In this document: positions 5,876 through 6,478 of the stretch, one piece after another
Position numbering within the stretch: position 1 is the stretch's first letter
Layout of the letters: every line of letters starts with the position of its first letter
Source of the DNA: JBKHXU01 sp046565865
GTDB taxonomy: Bacteria; Pseudomonadota; Gammaproteobacteria; Acidiferrobacterales; Sulfurifustaceae
NCBI GenBank assembly: GCA_046565865.1
Contig: JBKHXU010000074.1
Span: 1 to 6,478, forward strand
Reading direction: 5' to 3'
Length of the DNA stretch: 6,478 bases
Program-made: the position numbers and the translations under genes
The notes under the pieces: model-generated
The model's database searches: none
The model's input: the letters and a program-made list of their open reading frames with translations, nothing else
Told to the model about the DNA's origin: nothing

Positions 5876-6478
5876 TCAGTCGTCCGTTAGATTGAACAGG
5901 CGCCGCGCGGCGGCGAGCAGTGATTCGTTGCCATCGTGGTCGGCGCGCTTGAGCGCATCGGTCGGGGCGTGGGTGAATTTGTTGGTGAGCGCGCGCGCCA
6001 GGCTCTCGATCACCTTGTGCGGGTCTTCGCCGCGCGCGAGGCGCGCACGCGCGCGCTTCAGCTCCGCCTCGCGCGCCGCCGCCGCGCTCTCGCGCAGCAG
6101 GCGAATGGTGGGCACCGCGTCGAGCGAGCGCACCCACGCCATGAAATCCACCACCTTGGTGTCGATGATCTTCTCCGCCTCGCGCGCCGCGACCTCGCGC
6201 GACTGCATGTTCTCCTGCACCACGTCCTTTAGATCGTCGATGGTATAGAGGTAGACGTCGGCCAGCTCCGCGACCTCGGCCTCGATGTCGCGCGGCACCG
6301 CGAGGTCGAGCATGAACATCGGCCGGTGCTTGCGCGTGCGCAGCGCACGCCCGACCGTGCCCTTGCCGAGGATCGGCACCGGGCTCGCGGTCGATGAGAT
6401 GACGATGTCGGCCTCGGCCAGACGCTCGGTGATTTCGCTGAGCGCGATGGCGTCGGCGCCGAACGGATCGGCCAGGAG
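5876..6478 (-). CDS. hemA: Glutamyl-tRNA reductase, C-terminal part (gene runs off the window)
   Basis: Reduces glutamyl-tRNA(Glu) to glutamate-1-semialdehyde with NADPH, the first committed step of C5 haem synthesis. The last 200 residues are present; about half of the usual ~420, including the catalytic cysteine domain, lies beyond the right edge. In the visible part, IALSEITERLAEADIVISSTASP (11-33) and DLAVPRDIE (58-66) belong to the NADPH-binding domain, YLYTIDDL (76-83) leads into the spinal helix, and the last about 75 residues form the helical dimerisation domain ending in THAPTDALK and LFNLTDD. The frame is open to the window edge, so the true start is not seen. A GTG at 6379 that could pass as a start is internal (V34 of the visible part). 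It leads the hemA-prfA-prmC group typical of gammaproteobacteria, and its stop is 5 bases before prfA. Confidence 0.96.
   Translation of the reverse strand, partial: LLADPFGADAIALSEITERLAEADIVISSTASPVPILGKGTVGRALRTRKHRPMFMLDLAVPRDIEAEVAELADVYLYTIDDLKDVVQENMQSREVAAREAEKIIDTKVVDFMAWVRSLDAVPTIRLLRESAAAAREAELKRARARLARGEDPHKVIESLARALTNKFTHAPTDALKRADHDGNESLLAAARRLFNLTDD

Noticed and set aside
5073..6248. 391-codon open frame on the plus strand across prfA and hemA
   Set aside because: Antisense to two well-recognised genes; no recognisable domain or ribosome site.

Overview
The window reads as chromosomal core DNA of a GC-rich gammaproteobacterium. The evidence is the gene content: a SlmA nucleoid-occlusion factor next to argB, and the order hemA-prfA-prmC-(...)-moeB, both typical of Gammaproteobacteria such as Pseudomonas and relatives. 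The species cannot be named from the sequence. Nine protein-coding genes cover almost all of it. I see no RNA gene, mobile element, CRISPR array or intergenic gap longer than about 75 bases.

Plus strand, left end (37-1532): argB (N-acetylglutamate kinase, arginine synthesis), followed 8 bases later by slmA (TetR-family DNA-binding inhibitor of FtsZ assembly). They look like one transcript.

Minus strand, rest of the window (6478 down to 1529), in transcription order: the 3' part of hemA (glutamyl-tRNA reductase), prfA (release factor RF1), prmC (methylates the GGQ glutamine of RF1), an outer-membrane beta-barrel protein, moeB (MoeB/ThiF-type adenylyltransferase), a small exported DUF6152-like protein and a four-helix DUF6644-like membrane protein. 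hemA, prfA and prmC are spaced 2-5 bases apart, so they are probably translationally coupled. The outer-membrane gene interrupts the usual prmC-moeB adjacency and appears to carry its own promoter, with a 14-base near-palindrome over the predicted transcription start. slmA and the DUF6644-like gene meet tail to tail and share a CTAG in which both stop codons lie.

Most of the window is ordinary housekeeping. The part least explained by known biology is the exported/membrane pair at 1529-2353. The two genes lie in the same reading frame, separated by one TAG codon. The exported protein is predicted to begin with His-His after signal cleavage, and its partner has histidines inside predicted membrane helices. 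This resembles the layout of a CopC/CopD-type metal or redox pair, but that is a hypothesis only.
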